Shown: positions 25,801-36,030 of the stretch, piece by piece | Layout of the letters: the number at the start of each line of letters is the position of its first letter | Position numbering within the stretch: position 1 is the stretch's first letter | Assembly: GCF_000407545.1 (NCBI RefSeq) | Contig: NZ_ASWH01000001.1 | Coordinates: forward strand, 1,441,501 to 1,505,500 | Length of the DNA stretch: 64,000 bases | Direction: 5' to 3' | Source: Enterococcus gilvus ATCC BAA-350 | GTDB taxonomy: Bacteria; Bacillota; Bacilli; Lactobacillales; Enterococcaceae | The notes under the pieces: model-generated | The model's input: only the letters and a program-made list of their open reading frames with translations | Databases searched by the model: none | Told to the model about the DNA's origin: nothing | Program-made: the position numbers and the translations under genes

Positions 25801-26370
25801 TATGGTATCGCCTTGCAATTGATTACGTACTTGGATGTAGCGGTAACCGATTTTAGTCAGGCAAATGACAAGCAAATAAAACCAGCAGGGGCCTATTACC
25901 TCCATGTTCATAATCCTGTTCTAAAGGATCCTAAAAATGTCGAAAAAGATATGCTAAAAGCCTATCAATATGATGGCTTGTTTGCAAAAGAGCCGGAGCT
26001 ATATGATCAGTTAGATCAGAGCTTGCTGGAAAAAGAAAATTCTTTATTGTTCCCAATAAAAAAAGATAAAAATGGACAAACTGTAATCGTGTCACAATCT
26101 AAGGATAAGTTTTACGACTTAGATGAAATGGAGCTTTTACGACAATACAATCGAGAAAAAATCCAAAAGGCTGGTAATCAGATTGTTTCCGGAGAAATTA
26201 AATTAAATCCGAGTTACAAGGATAATCAACGAATCGCTTGTCAATATTGTCCATTTCGCAGTGTTTGTAAATTTGATGCCATGCTGAAAGAAAATAATTA
26301 CCACCGCTTAGAGAAGCTCTCAAAAGAGGAAGTTTTGAAACGAATGGAGGACGAACTACATGACAACTAA
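22888..26370 (+). CDS. rexB: ATP-dependent helicase/nuclease subunit B (RexB/AddB)
   Basis: This encodes 1160 residues. ATG 22888 is chosen from the GAGGGGG site and because RexB proteins begin near this point. The N-terminus LQFLLGAGQNDS stands where AddB has Walker A, but lacks the GKT, as in RexB of lactic acid bacteria. The C-terminal nuclease has SVIDYKSSP and the Fe-S cysteine set: one at NCQYKYF and three in CQYCPFRSVC (about 1118-1127). With RexA it resects double-strand breaks and recognises Chi. rexA overlaps by 11 bases. Confidence 0.93.
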   Translation: MPLQFLLGAGQNDSVERMVQTAEDWLKQNIENRVFFIVPNYNKFEQEIHLLSAMKKGNHTTEFSTIRTQVFSFQRLAWYFLQRDGQVPGNILSEAGNAMILRKILKEQQEELTIFRGEVNKTGFIQQLASFYQEMQIGNLSVEDLAESGSDQDQVLKLQDLKKVFAAYEDALLEYNVANEDPLQLLHTYLESQNLSNCLFIVSGFTRFNAQELTILTTLMTCGELFVSLELDRPYPNEEPNPLNLFADPGKTYHQLKSQADIQKIPVRTDQFCLKKTSVFNQVGEFWANQKTSDLAHTNQLKITKYATIADEIRKVGEEIRRLVREEGYRYNDIQILLRKPQFYNSVLPDVFNKLDVPFYLDETQEMAAHPLIEFLQALFLMDNYHYRINDVFRMLRTELFAPFDWAKDAWLAEQQRYREMIDLTENVCLAYNFRGSAWTKEANWEFVDYDFEAEVFKDAKELESTTNEVRRSVQQTVPDFFKKIKQAENGVEAATIFYHFMEASGVKRQLLYWRDQEVSKGNLDKARNHEQTWQALLDLLDEYVLIYGHDSFEWETFQEIFLAGLMNLTYGKIPTAIDQVRVNDLELARVDQMKVTFAIGLNNNDFPARFDDKGLLTAEERVAFNQNLPEGKFLPESNSSKVNREPFLAYSVFLSATDKLYLSVATTVDGEKKLEVSSFLKQLSQGLHLSIKENESLQLMSLPENHLGTIRTLLSDLIALNRMAQDENRPLLPAWRELQKFIQNSTIAPMAQRVFKSLQDLNVPRALLPETAERLYGKNLYVSVSRIENFYNCQYKYFANFGLGLKERTVYGLTPAAAGDFYHEALDHFFRLIKEQGIRLAELNEAERNRLADQVLKDVFGELKFAILSSSARMNYIRYQLSRTIQKVSWGLVQQGMRTSFEPQQTEVVFGSIGGEKGIPGIKLPLSNGGEVSIRGKIDRLDQLSSEESDWLSVIDYKSSPHSFNVADAYYGIALQLITYLDVAVTDFSQANDKQIKPAGAYYLHVHNPVLKDPKNVEKDMLKAYQYDGLFAKEPELYDQLDQSLLEKENSLLFPIKKDKNGQTVIVSQSKDKFYDLDEMELLRQYNREKIQKAGNQIVSGEIKLNPSYKDNQRIACQYCPFRSVCKFDAMLKENNYHRLEKLSKEEVLKRMEDELHDN

Positions 26371-29300
26371 TTTTCCTATCCCTCCAAAGGCGCCAAACGA
26401 AATGTACACCGATTCTCAGTGGCAGGCGATTTACGACCAAGGAACCAACTTGTTAGTATCCGCCTCTGCTGGATCTGGAAAAACTGCTGTGCTGGTCCGT
26501 CGCGTGATCGAGAAAATCAAACGACAACAATTATCATTAGACCAGCTTTTAGTTGTGACATTTACTGAAGCAGCGGCCAGTGAAATGAAGGAGCGTATCC
26601 AAACTGCGCTGCAAGAAGCAATCAACGAGGAAACGGATCAAGCTTTAAAGAATCATTTTACCCGGCAATTAACGTTACTGCCGATGGCGAATATTTCAAC
26701 GCTGCATTCATTTTGTTCTAAAGTAATTCAGCGTTTCTTCTATCTAATTGATCTAGATCCGAGTTACCGAATGCTGACAGACGATACAGAAACGATCTTA
26801 CTAAAAGAGGATGTGTGGGATGAGCTGCGGGAAACGTTTTACGAAGAAAATCAGGAAATCTTTTATCGTTTAACTGAAAATTTTTCAAATGATCGAAGTG
26901 ATAGCGGATTAGAGGATTTGATTCTTTCCATGTACGAATTTGCCCGGGCAAATCCCAATCCTTTTGAATGGTTGGAAGGGTTAGTAGATAATTACCGAGT
27001 GGAAAGTCTCGTTGATTCCGATTTATTTAAGAATGTTATTTGTCCGCAAGTCTTAGAGACTCTAAAAGAGATAGAACAAACGTATCAATGGATGATCACT
27101 GCTAGTCAGGGAACCGAAGACCTATTAAAAATCCATGAACTTGCAGAAAAAGAATGGGCGATAACTAAACGCATTGCGCAGCTAGTGACAGAAGGCCATC
27201 TGGATGAGGCATTCACTACATTTGAGATGATGAAATTTACTGCATACCCTTCTCCAAGAAAAAAAGAGGTGAAGGAGCTTTATGGAGATGTCATAGCCGA
27301 ATGTAAAAACTATCGTGACCAAGCAAAGCAAGGTTTGACAAAAATCAAAGAGATGTATTTTTCCGTTTCACCTGAAGAACAGGTAGCACGTCTTTTAGAA
27401 GCCCTGCCGATTGTTGAAGAATTGGTTCGAGTGGAAAAACTTTTTATTGATGAGTATTCAGCTAAAAAACGTGAAAAAGGAATGTTGGATTTCAACGATC
27501 TTGAACATTTTACCTTACAAATCTTGCAGGCAGAAGTCGATGGAAACAAACCAGCAGAGCTATATTATCAGAAACGGTTTGCTGAAGTCCTGGTTGATGA
27601 ATATCAAGATATTAATCAATTACAAGAAACAATCTTGCGTTGCTTAAGTTCGGATTTCCCAGGAAATCTTTTCATGGTGGGCGATGTGAAGCAATCCATC
27701 TATGGGTTTCGTTTAGCTGATCCGACATTATTCATCGAAAAGTATCATGATTTTGCTGAGGAAAACGGTGGACGCAGAATTATATTAGCAGAAAATTTTC
27801 GTTCCCGAAAAGAAGTCCTTGATTTTACGAACTTAATCTTCACGCAGCTGATGGACCAAAAAGTCGGTCAAATAGAATACGATAAACAGGCGGAATTGAT
27901 TAATGGATTTTCTGCATTTCCAGAAACGGATACTTTTTCACCAGAAGTATTGATCTATCAAAAAAATGGGGATGTGCCAGAATGGATAGAAGATAAATCC
28001 ATGGGTGAGATTTTTATGACAGCATCTAAGATTCGACAACTAATCGACGGAAAATTTGAAATTTACGATAAGAAATTAAAGGCGATGCGGCCTGTCCGTT
28101 ATGAGGACATCGTCATGTTAACACCAACGAGAAGTAATAATTTAACAATCTTAGAAGTATTTAAGCAGTTAGGGATTCCGTTAGCAATCAACGACACTCA
28201 AAATTATTTTCAATCGACGGAATTAAGAGTGATGATTTCTTTACTACAAATTATTGACAATCCCTATCAGGATATACCTTTAGCCGCCGTATTACGATCG
28301 CCGATTGTTGGACTTCAAGAGGAGGAGTTAGCACAGATTCGACTAGTTCTTCCGCAAAAAGAGTACTATCAAGCAGTAAAGAAATATATAGAAGACAATG
28401 AGGATTCTGTAGCTGAGAAACTTGAACTATTTATTTCGCAATTAAATGATTGGCGGGAATATGCTCGACGTGAAGCATTAGCGGATTTGCTAGTAAAAAT
28501 TTACAATGAAACAGCCTATTTGGATTATGTTTTAGGAATGCCCGCTGGTCAGCAACGACACGCCAATTTATTAGCACTGATTGAGCGAGCAAAAGATTAT
28601 GAACGAAGCAGCTTCCGCGGATTGTATCAATTTATCCGATTTATTGAGAAGATGCAGGAGAAAGATAAAGACCTCGGTGAACCGCCGACTGAAGAGCTTC
28701 AAGACGCGGTAAGGGTGATGACGATCCACGGAAGTAAAGGGTTGGAGTTCCCGATTGTATTCCTAATGGATATGAGTAAAAGCTTCAATGTGCAAGATAC
28801 TCGTAAAAATTATGTTTTCGATGAACGATTGGGTTTGGGTGTAAAATTACTAACGCCAGATGTGAGAATTAGGAAGGATACATTGCTTTTCCAAACAGTT
28901 AAGCAAAAGAACTTGAATAAATTATTGTCAGAAGAAATGAGAAAGCTTTATGTTGCTCTTACGCGTGCGGAACAAAAATTATTTTTAGTAGGTTCTTATG
29001 ACGATGAAGAAGCAGCGTTTAAGGAATGGCGCAAAGGCGCATTGAACGACACGCTCGTTTTAGATGCCGGACTTAGAAGCGGTCAAAAAAGCAATTTCTT
29101 GGAATGGGTAGGACTCACATTATTCAGGCATCCTATCATGGAGCAGTATCAAAAAGAGTATGCAGTAACGCATCCAGTTGCTCTGAAACAACATCCAGCG
29201 GTCTTTAAAATAGATTTTATAGATCCGCAAAAAATCGCCGAAGAGGTTCAAAGTTATCTTCCTGAAATTAAAACACTGGATATCCCGCAAGGCGCCATTA

Positions 29301-30043
29301 ATGTTCAGCCTATAAAGACAAAGCTTATTTATGAATATCCTTACCCCGAGGCAACTCGAACGACAAGTTATCAATCTGTTTCTGAACTGAAACGTTTATA
29401 TGATGACCCTGATAATCGAGAGCCTTTGGATTTGACCACGAAAACTGCGCCTACACAGTACCGATTTACTGAAACAGAGCTAGGCGAACCAAAATTTTTA
29501 GGAACTAAAAGAGAAGTCTCTGCTGCTGAAATTGGAACAGCGACGCATTTAATTATGCAGCTATTACCTGTTCATAAAGCTCCCGAAAGTGATACAATTC
29601 GTGAGTTGATTGATGAATTAGTTTCTCGTCAGACGCTGACACATGAAATTGCCGAAAGAATTTCAGTTGAAAGTATCCAAAATTTCTTTGAATCAGAGAT
29701 CGGGCAATTTGTGATTCAGCATGCCAGTCGGCTACATCGTGAGGAACCCTTTGCGATGCTGCTGCCTGCAGATCAATTGTTTCAAGACTATCAAAATCAA
29801 GACGAGATTTTGATCCACGGGATTATTGATGGGTATTTAGAGTTTGAGGATAAATTGATTCTATATGATTTAAAAACAGACTACTATACGCCAGAAAGAG
29901 AAGGACAATTGCTCACTCGCTATCGCGGACAGCTAAATTTATACAAAGAAGCCCTTGAAAAAGCAAAGAAAAAACCTGTCAAAGCAGCATACCTTATTTT
30001 CTTACAAGGAGACAAAGCAATTGATTTGTTAAAAACTCCTTAG
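26360..30043 (+). CDS. rexA: ATP-dependent helicase/nuclease subunit A (RexA/AddA)
   Basis: This encodes 1227 residues. The ATG lies inside the end of rexB, with GGAGG upstream. It is a UvrD/Rep-type SF1 helicase: motif I SASAGSGKTAVLV, motif II VDEYQDIN, motif III VGDVKQSIYGFR, and motif VI VALTRAEQKLFLVG. The C-terminal RecB-type nuclease has LYDLKTDYY. Together with RexB it forms the complex that processes DNA ends before RecA loading. Length matches the family. Confidence 0.95.
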   Translation: MTTNFPIPPKAPNEMYTDSQWQAIYDQGTNLLVSASAGSGKTAVLVRRVIEKIKRQQLSLDQLLVVTFTEAAASEMKERIQTALQEAINEETDQALKNHFTRQLTLLPMANISTLHSFCSKVIQRFFYLIDLDPSYRMLTDDTETILLKEDVWDELRETFYEENQEIFYRLTENFSNDRSDSGLEDLILSMYEFARANPNPFEWLEGLVDNYRVESLVDSDLFKNVICPQVLETLKEIEQTYQWMITASQGTEDLLKIHELAEKEWAITKRIAQLVTEGHLDEAFTTFEMMKFTAYPSPRKKEVKELYGDVIAECKNYRDQAKQGLTKIKEMYFSVSPEEQVARLLEALPIVEELVRVEKLFIDEYSAKKREKGMLDFNDLEHFTLQILQAEVDGNKPAELYYQKRFAEVLVDEYQDINQLQETILRCLSSDFPGNLFMVGDVKQSIYGFRLADPTLFIEKYHDFAEENGGRRIILAENFRSRKEVLDFTNLIFTQLMDQKVGQIEYDKQAELINGFSAFPETDTFSPEVLIYQKNGDVPEWIEDKSMGEIFMTASKIRQLIDGKFEIYDKKLKAMRPVRYEDIVMLTPTRSNNLTILEVFKQLGIPLAINDTQNYFQSTELRVMISLLQIIDNPYQDIPLAAVLRSPIVGLQEEELAQIRLVLPQKEYYQAVKKYIEDNEDSVAEKLELFISQLNDWREYARREALADLLVKIYNETAYLDYVLGMPAGQQRHANLLALIERAKDYERSSFRGLYQFIRFIEKMQEKDKDLGEPPTEELQDAVRVMTIHGSKGLEFPIVFLMDMSKSFNVQDTRKNYVFDERLGLGVKLLTPDVRIRKDTLLFQTVKQKNLNKLLSEEMRKLYVALTRAEQKLFLVGSYDDEEAAFKEWRKGALNDTLVLDAGLRSGQKSNFLEWVGLTLFRHPIMEQYQKEYAVTHPVALKQHPAVFKIDFIDPQKIAEEVQSYLPEIKTLDIPQGAINVQPIKTKLIYEYPYPEATRTTSYQSVSELKRLYDDPDNREPLDLTTKTAPTQYRFTETELGEPKFLGTKREVSAAEIGTATHLIMQLLPVHKAPESDTIRELIDELVSRQTLTHEIAERISVESIQNFFESEIGQFVIQHASRLHREEPFAMLLPADQLFQDYQNQDEILIHGIIDGYLEFEDKLILYDLKTDYYTPEREGQLLTRYRGQLNLYKEALEKAKKKPVKAAYLIFLQGDKAIDLLKTP

Positions 30044-30109
30044 TGCTAGGCAAGTTATACTTATAAAAGGTAAGTGATGTGCTATACTCTCTCTATCGAG
30101 GTGAGAATT

Positions 30110-30454
30110 ATGGAACAAGTAGAAGTAATGGACTTTTCACTCTGTCCAAAATTTGAGAAAGGTTTTCAAATTTTAGGCAAAAAATGGAACGGTTTGATTA
30201 TTGATGTATTGTTAGAAGGTGGACCTCAAAGATTTGTCGATATTGCTGCGATGATTCCAGACGTCAGTGATCGTGTATTGACTGAGCGGTTAAAAGAGTT
30301 AGAAGCAGAAGGTATCGTAGGTCGAGTGATCTCCTGTGGAAGTCAAAAACGAATGGATTATTGTCTGACGAAAAAAGGCGAAGCTTTAAAAACAGTGATG
30401 AAGGAAATTCATCAGTGGGGCGATACATGGATTACAGACTCAGAATGTAGTTGA
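30110..30454 (+). CDS. HxlR-family transcriptional regulator
   Basis: This encodes 114 residues. ATG 30110 follows GAGGTGAG by 3-4 bases of spacing to its end. The winged helix is recognisable: FQILGKKWNGLIID, RFVDIAAMIPDVSDRVLTERLKELE, and DYCLTKKGEAL. A cysteine in the N-terminal LCPKFE sits where YodB/HypR-type members carry their redox-sensing thiol; two more cysteines occur at GSQKRMDYC and near the end. It may sense quinones, aldehydes or disulfide stress. TATACT at 30083-30088 is a possible -10. The target gene is not obvious because the next genes are pheST. Confidence 0.85.
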   Translation: MEQVEVMDFSLCPKFEKGFQILGKKWNGLIIDVLLEGGPQRFVDIAAMIPDVSDRVLTERLKELEAEGIVGRVISCGSQKRMDYCLTKKGEALKTVMKEIHQWGDTWITDSECS

Positions 30455-30512
30455 TAAATTTTTTGATTTCTTGTAGTATTGGGATAGTCAATTGAATAGT
30501 TTAAAAAGCGTT

Positions 30513-30720
30513 GATGGAAAAGAGTAGTCTTTTTGATCTTTAAGGGAATGTCTGTCGTTGACTGTGAGCAGGCTAAGAAGAGAAAAGATGAAGTTCACTT
30601 CTGGAGCTTGTCGTAAGACCGGCATAGCCGTTAAAAAGTGAGAGCGTCAGCTTATGTTTTGTTGACGAATTAGGATGGTATCGCGAGACCTCGTTCCTTT
30701 GTGGAACGGGGTCTTTTTTT
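30513..30720 (+). promoter_or_regulatory. T-box leader (phenylalanine) of pheST
   Basis: The leader holds the expected elements in order: the stem I base and AAAAGAGTAG-type motif near 30518, a specifier region GAAGTTCACTTC with a UUC (Phe) codon at 30594-30596, the T-box sequence AGGATGGTATCGCG (30672-30685) with a GG/TGG that pairs to the tRNA acceptor, and the terminator GACC... / ...GGTC followed by T residues (30687-30720). Uncharged tRNA-Phe should favour the antiterminator and expression. Start of the element is approximate. Confidence 0.9.
30687..30720 (+). terminator. Regulated terminator of the pheST T-box
   Basis: GACCTCGTTCC / GGAACGGGGTC with a short loop and seven or more T residues; it competes with the antiterminator that includes the T-box motif. 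Confidence 0.88.
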
Positions 30721-30887
30721 TGCGAGTTTCTCTTCATATCTCGTAAGCGAAAAGAAACTGTCGGCTCTTCACTATGTGGTATTAGACTAAGTCGTGACAG
30801 GGATAGGAGTCCATTTAATTTATTTATAATTTGATAGATCATTCGTTGAGGTCTATCTTTTAAAGCAATAGGGAAAGGAAGAAAACA

Positions 30888-31931
30888 ATGAGTTTACAAG
30901 AGCAATTAGAAAAACTAAAAAGCCAAACGTTAGAAAAAATCAATGCCGCTGAAGAACTTTCCAATGTGGAAACGATTCGTGTTGAAACGTTAGGAAAAAA
31001 AGGACCGATTACGGAAGTATTAAGAGGGATGCGTGATCTTTCAGCCGAAGAGCGGCCGAAAGTCGGTGCCTTCGCTAATGAAATACGAGACCTTTTGACG
31101 AAAGCCGTTGAGGAAAGAAAAGCGATTTTGACGGAGCGTGCACTAGAGAAGCAATTAGCAGCAGAATCTTTAGACGTAACCTTACCAGGTAAAAAAGTTT
31201 CTTATGGAACGCGCCACGTATTAACTCAAATTATGGAAGAAATCGAAGATACATTTGTCGGCATGGGGTACCAGGTAGTTGAAGGAACAGAAATAGAATC
31301 TGATCATTATAACTTTGAACGTATGAATTTGCCTAAAGATCACCCTGCTCGTGATATGCAAGATACCTTTTATATTTCTGATGATGTGTTGCTACGCACC
31401 CATACTTCGCCTGTTCAAGCTCGCACGATGGAAAAACACGATTTCTCTAAAGGTGCGCTTCGCATGATCTCGCCAGGAAAAGTTTTCCGTCGCGATACAG
31501 ACGACGCGACCCATAGCCACCAGTTCCATCAAATCGAAGGATTAGTGGTTGATAAAGGGATTACGATGGGTGACCTGAAAGGAACCTTGGAAGTATTGTT
31601 AAAAGAATTATTTGGTGCAGATCGAAAAATTCGTTTACGGCCAAGTTACTTTCCATTTACTGAGCCTTCTGTTGAAGTGGACGTCAGCTGCTTTAAATGC
31701 GGAGGAAAAGGATGTAACGTCTGCAAATATACTGGCTGGATTGAAATTCTAGGTGCCGGCATGGTTCATCCCGATGTATTAGAAATGTCAGGGATAGATT
31801 CAAAAGAATATTCTGGCTTTGCATTCGGGTTAGGTCCAGATCGAATTGCCATGTTGCGTTATGGAGTCAATGATATTCGAAATTTCTATTTAAACGATGT
31901 TCGTTTCTTGGAACAATTCAAGGGGGAGTAA
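30888..31931 (+). CDS. pheS: Phenylalanyl-tRNA synthetase alpha subunit
   Basis: This encodes 347 residues. The N-terminal coiled coil is followed by the class II core with [11 protein letters not shown] (motif 2 region), [19 protein letters not shown], and the motif 3 part [14 protein letters not shown]. An internal zinc-like stretch [16 protein letters not shown] is typical of many bacterial PheS. It charges tRNA-Phe together with PheT, six bases downstream. Regulation is by the Phe T-box. Confidence 0.96.
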   Translation: MSLQEQLEKLKSQTLEKINAAEELSNVETIRVETLGKKGPITEVLRGMRDLSAEERPKVGAFANEIRDLLTKAVEERKAILTERALEKQLAAESLDVTLPGKKVSYGTRHVLTQIMEEIEDTFVGMGYQVVEGTEIESDHYNFERMNLPKDHPARDMQDTFYISDDVLLRTHTSPVQARTMEKHDFSKGALRMISPGKVFRRDTDDATHSHQFHQIEGLVVDKGITMGDLKGTLEVLLKELFGADRKIRLRPSYFPFTEPSVEVDVSCFKCGGKGCNVCKYTGWIEILGAGMVHPDVLEMSGIDSKEYSGFAFGLGPDRIAMLRYGVNDIRNFYLNDVRFLEQFKGE

Positions 31932-31937
31932 GTAACA

Positions 31938-34355
31938 ATGTTAGTGTCATATAAATGGTTAAATGAATATGTCGATGTGAAAGATGTCGCACCGAAAGAG
32001 TTAGCTGATCGTCTTTCATTGACAGGAATTGAAGTAGAAGGTTTAGAATCACCTGAAGAAGGTCTGAAAAAGATTGTTGTCGGTGATGTCAAAGAATGCA
32101 TTCCACATCCTGATTCGGATCATCTTTCTGTCTGCCAAGTGGATATCGGTGAAGACGAGTTGTCTCAAATCGTCTGTGGCGCACCAAATATTAAAGCGGG
32201 TGTTAAAGTGATTGTTGCATTGCCAGGATCTCGTATCGCTGGAAATGTGAAAATCAAAAAAGGAAAAATGCGCGGCCAAGTTTCTAATGGGATGATTTGT
32301 TCTTTACAAGAAGTAGGATATAGCGATTCCATGATTCCTAAAGAATATGCGGAAGGTATTTATTATTTACCATCTGATGCAATCGCAGGGGAACCTGTTT
32401 TTTCATACTTGGAGATGGATGATACAATTATCGACTTGTCAATCACACCTAATCGCGCAGATGCTTTGAGCATTCGCGGCGTTGCACATGAAGTAGCGGC
32501 TATTTGCGATAAAAAAGTGAACTTTCCCGCTGTAGAATTAAAAGAAGCATCTGAAAAAGCAAGTGATCGAATCAAAGTTTCAGTGACTGACACAAAAGAC
32601 GCGCCGCACTATGAAATCCGCATTATTGAGGATGTAAAAATTGGTCCAAGTCCACAATGGCTGCAAAATCGTTTGATGAACGAAGGCATTCGCCCGATTA
32701 GTAATGTGGTGGATGTAACGAATTATATCTTACTGTTGTTTGGTCAACCATTGCATGCGTTTGATTATGACAAATTAGGCAGCAAAGAAATTAAGGTTCG
32801 TCGCGCAAAAGAAAATGAACCATTAACTACGTTAGACGGCGTAGAACGGACGTTGAATTCAGAAAACATTGTCATCACGAACGGAGATATTCCTGTCGCA
32901 TTAGCTGGTGTCATGGGAGGGTTGGATTCAGAAATTTCTGATGAAACCACTACTGTTGCGTTGGAAATGGCAATGTTTGATCATACATTAGTTCGTCGCA
33001 CCTCACAAAGCTATAATCTTCGAAGTGAAGCTTCGATGCGTTTTGAAAAAGGGATCAATCAAGGAGAAATCAGTTTAGCTGGCGAAGTAGCGGCAGCAAT
33101 GATCGCGGAATTAGCAGGAGGAAAAGTACTTCAAGGTGCAGTCAAAGGCAGTGAAGTTCATCCTGAAAACGTTGAGGTAAGCACGACACTTGAGAAAGTC
33201 AATCGCTTCTTAGGGACAGAGTTGACTCAAGATCAAGTCACGACTATTTTCCATTTACTTGGTTTCGATTCAAACGTACAAAACGGCGTTACAACGGTCA
33301 GTGTTCCTCCGCGTCGTTGGGACATTACGATTGAAGCAGATTTAATGGAAGAAATCGCACGTATCTACGGGTATAATAATTTGCCTTCGACATTACCAGA
33401 AGGGCAAACTGTTGCTGGCTTTTTAACTGGCGCTCAAAAAGCTACGAGAAAAGTAAGAAGTCTCTTAGAAGGTGCTGGATTAACTGAAGCTATTAGTTAT
33501 GCACTGACTACGGAAGAGAAAGCCCAACAATTCTTGTTGAAGGAAAGCAAAGTAACGCGTGTAGCGTGGCCAATGAGTGAAGAACGTTCTACTATGCGGC
33601 TAAATTTAATCAGTGGAATGCTGGAAGATTTAGCTTACAATGTAGCTCGTAAGAATAATGATGTAGCTTTTTATGAGATTGGGCATGTTTTCTATCAAAA
33701 TAATGATCCTAAAAAAGATCTACCGATTGAAGAAAACCATGTTGCAATTGCTGTAACAGGGAATGTAACTAATAAAAATTGGTCAGGAAACGCAGAGTCG
33801 TATGATTATTATGCGGTGAAGGGGCAAGTAGAAGAATTAATTGAAGGATTAGGACTTACAAAAGAAATTTCATATAAGTCTATTCAAATGACTGAAATGC
33901 ATCCCGGTCAAACGGCGGGTATCTTTTTAGGGGAAACGTTGATTGGGTTTGTCGGTCAAGTGCATCCTAAAATGGCCTCAAATTATGAATTAAAATCGGC
34001 ATATGTAGCTGAACTAAATCTGGAAGCTTTGATAGAAACTGAGAAAGCTCCTTTAGTCTTGGAAGCAGTATCTAAATACCCGGCTGTGAGTCGAGATATC
34101 GCAATGCTAGTAGAAGAAACAAATACAAATGCAGAGATTGCTGAAGTAATTAAAGCTGCTGCAGGAAAATTCTTAACAAAATTACAAGTATTCGACGTGT
34201 ATCAAGGCGCAAATATCGAGGCGGGTAAAAAATCTATGGCCTACAATTTAACATTTGTAGATCCTCAAGCAACGTTAACTGACGAAGAAATCAACCGTAT
34301 CATGAATAAAGTAACGAAGAAGCTAGAAGAAAAATTACAAGCCGTTATTCGCTAA
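31938..34355 (+). CDS. pheT: Phenylalanyl-tRNA synthetase beta subunit
   Basis: This encodes 805 residues, starting [14 protein letters not shown]. In order it has the tRNA-binding EMAP-like domain (about 40-150), B3/B4 editing domain with [17 protein letters not shown]5 domain, the catalytic-like core, and a C-terminal anticodon-binding FDX domain ([10 protein letters not shown]). It edits Tyr-tRNA-Phe and completes the heterotetramer with PheS. GGGGGAG precedes the start. Confidence 0.96.
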   Translation: MLVSYKWLNEYVDVKDVAPKELADRLSLTGIEVEGLESPEEGLKKIVVGDVKECIPHPDSDHLSVCQVDIGEDELSQIVCGAPNIKAGVKVIVALPGSRIAGNVKIKKGKMRGQVSNGMICSLQEVGYSDSMIPKEYAEGIYYLPSDAIAGEPVFSYLEMDDTIIDLSITPNRADALSIRGVAHEVAAICDKKVNFPAVELKEASEKASDRIKVSVTDTKDAPHYEIRIIEDVKIGPSPQWLQNRLMNEGIRPISNVVDVTNYILLLFGQPLHAFDYDKLGSKEIKVRRAKENEPLTTLDGVERTLNSENIVITNGDIPVALAGVMGGLDSEISDETTTVALEMAMFDHTLVRRTSQSYNLRSEASMRFEKGINQGEISLAGEVAAAMIAELAGGKVLQGAVKGSEVHPENVEVSTTLEKVNRFLGTELTQDQVTTIFHLLGFDSNVQNGVTTVSVPPRRWDITIEADLMEEIARIYGYNNLPSTLPEGQTVAGFLTGAQKATRKVRSLLEGAGLTEAISYALTTEEKAQQFLLKESKVTRVAWPMSEERSTMRLNLISGMLEDLAYNVARKNNDVAFYEIGHVFYQNNDPKKDLPIEENHVAIAVTGNVTNKNWSGNAESYDYYAVKGQVEELIEGLGLTKEISYKSIQMTEMHPGQTAGIFLGETLIGFVGQVHPKMASNYELKSAYVAELNLEALIETEKAPLVLEAVSKYPAVSRDIAMLVEETNTNAEIAEVIKAAAGKFLTKLQVFDVYQGANIEAGKKSMAYNLTFVDPQATLTDEEINRIMNKVTKKLEEKLQAVIR

Positions 34356-34360
34356 AACAT

Positions 34361-34397
34361 AAACAGCCCTCAAGTTTTCTTTGAGGGCTGTTTTTTT
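34361..34397 (+). terminator. Terminator of pheST
   Basis: AAACAGCCCTCAA / TTGAGGGCTGTTT with a 7-base loop and a T-run. Confidence 0.9.
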
Positions 34398-34417
34398 ACC
34401 AGTATTTAAAAAGCAGT

Positions 34418-34771
34418 TTAGCTTGCTTGTACTTCACTCGTTACAATGACATCAACACCGGTGCCTAAAAGGTTCTCAATTGCAATGTCACCAATTTGAA
34501 CGGGGGCTTTTAATTGAACGTTGTTTATTTCTTTCATCGCCGTTAATACAGCATTTTTTGGTATCCCATCCGCCGTTTTTACAGAACAGAGACGAGTGTG
34601 TCCGTCATATACAGCAACAGTGGAAGTTACCACACGTACAGGATGAGTGGCTTCAGCTTTTCCATACTTTACGCCTTTATTGCAACTATGGCCGCTAACT
34701 TGATAATCGTTGGATTCATCCACCGTTAAATGGCAACCTTTTGGACACATAATGCAAATAAAATTCTTCAT
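34418..34771 (-). CDS. DUF1667 protein, cysteine-rich partner of GlpA/GlpB-like enzymes
   Basis: This encodes 117 residues. ATG 34771 follows GGAGGTG by 8 bases. The N-terminus has FICIMCPKGCHL and then HSCNKG, four cysteines that likely bind a small metal or Fe-S centre, and the C-terminus is beta-rich. DUF1667 proteins are regularly encoded beside glycerol-3-phosphate dehydrogenase-like flavoproteins, as here. It overlaps the upstream gene by 4 bases, so it is the third subunit of that enzyme by inference. Confidence 0.86.
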   Translation of the reverse strand: MKNFICIMCPKGCHLTVDESNDYQVSGHSCNKGVKYGKAEATHPVRVVTSTVAVYDGHTRLCSVKTADGIPKNAVLTAMKEINNVQLKAPVQIGDIAIENLLGTGVDVIVTSEVQAS

Positions 34772-36030
34772 GTTTTTGACACCTCCTCCACGCACACTTC
34801 CATTTCTCCATTCTTAACTTTGTCTAACACTTTTCTCGATAATTTTATTTTTTCCATTTCACCGGGAACGATATAACTTTTTTTCTGCTTTGCTATAATT
34901 TCACCTTGTGATTTTACCAAAATTTGACTGTCGTCAAATACTTGATTGACGCGGAAGAATAGTTCAATTCTTCGATCAATATTTTCTTGACGAATATGTT
35001 GTGGTACCACATAGGTTACGTGAGCACCATTTTTCACGGCAAGCATTGTCTCTGTTTTTTGTTTGTGATTCAAAATAAATGAAGCTGCTGAATTTCCTGC
35101 TCTTATGCTTTCAGCAGTAACAAAATCAACGAGATCATGAACATGTACGACATTGCCACATGCGAAAATTCCTGGAACAGAGGTTTCCATATTCTCATAT
35201 ACAAACGGACCATTTGTTTTTGAATCTAGCGCTAATTGGGCGTCACGGCTAAGTTCGTTCTCTGGAATCAATCCAACAGACAATAGAATTGTATCGCAAT
35301 CAAAAATTCTTTCCGTACCAGGTATAGGCTGTCGTTTTTCATCTACTTCGGCGACAACGACTTGTTCTACACGACTTTTTCCACGAATGTCCGTAATTGT
35401 GTGGGAGAGATAGAGGGGGATATCATAGTCATCTAAGCACTGGACAATGTTTCTAGTTAATCCCCCGGAATAAGGCATCACTTCAATACAGGCTAAAACC
35501 TCGGCACCTTCTAAAGTCATTCTTCGAGCCATGATCAGTCCAATGTCTCCTGACCCTAAAATAATGACTTTTTTCCCAACGAGGTAGCCCTCCATATTGA
35601 CATATCGCTGAGCGGCCCCCGCAGTGAAAATGCCTGCAGGGCGGCTACCAGCGATTCCTATTGCACCGCGAGTCCGTTCACGGCAACCCATAGCGAAAAC
35701 GATTGCTTTTGACTTCAAAATCTGATAACCCGCTTCTTTATTGACAATATGAACTTCTTTCTCTTTAGTAACCTCTAGAACCATCGTATCCAACAGGACT
35801 TCAATAGTTGTTTGATGAATTTTTTTAATAAAACGGTCTGCATATTCAGGTCCAGTCAATTCTTCCTTGAAGTAATGCAAACCAAATCCGTTATGAATAC
35901 ATTGATTCAAGATACCGCCTAATTGTTGATCCCGCTCAATAATTAAAATATCATTGATCCCATTTTCATAAGCTGCCATGGCTGCAGCCAATCCAGCAGG
36001 ACCGCCGCCGATCACAATCAAATCATGCAT
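34768..36030 (-). CDS. GlpB-like NAD(P)/FAD-dependent oxidoreductase
   Basis: This encodes 420 residues. ATG 36030 is chosen from AAAGGTGG upstream; a GTG four codons earlier is possible. It has two Rossmann folds: VIGGGPAGLAAAMAAYENG at the N-terminus and VIILGSGDIGLIMARRM in the middle, plus the ending motif GIFACGNVVHVHDLVD. This is the pyridine nucleotide-disulfide reductase fold, similar to NAD(P)H-dependent subunits of opine or glycerol-3-phosphate dehydrogenases. It overlaps its neighbours on both sides and probably passes electrons between substrate-oxidising subunit and NAD(P). Confidence 0.86.
   Translation of the reverse strand: MHDLIVIGGGPAGLAAAMAAYENGINDILIIERDQQLGGILNQCIHNGFGLHYFKEELTGPEYADRFIKKIHQTTIEVLLDTMVLEVTKEKEVHIVNKEAGYQILKSKAIVFAMGCRERTRGAIGIAGSRPAGIFTAGAAQRYVNMEGYLVGKKVIILGSGDIGLIMARRMTLEGAEVLACIEVMPYSGGLTRNIVQCLDDYDIPLYLSHTITDIRGKSRVEQVVVAEVDEKRQPIPGTERIFDCDTILLSVGLIPENELSRDAQLALDSKTNGPFVYENMETSVPGIFACGNVVHVHDLVDFVTAESIRAGNSAASFILNHKQKTETMLAVKNGAHVTYVVPQHIRQENIDRRIELFFRVNQVFDDSQILVKSQGEIIAKQKKSYIVPGEMEKIKLSRKVLDKVKNGEMEVCVEEVSKT

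Noticed and set aside
30573..30842. Minus-strand open frame over the pheST leader
   Set aside because: It overlaps the T-box structure, whose motif, specifier and terminator explain the region.
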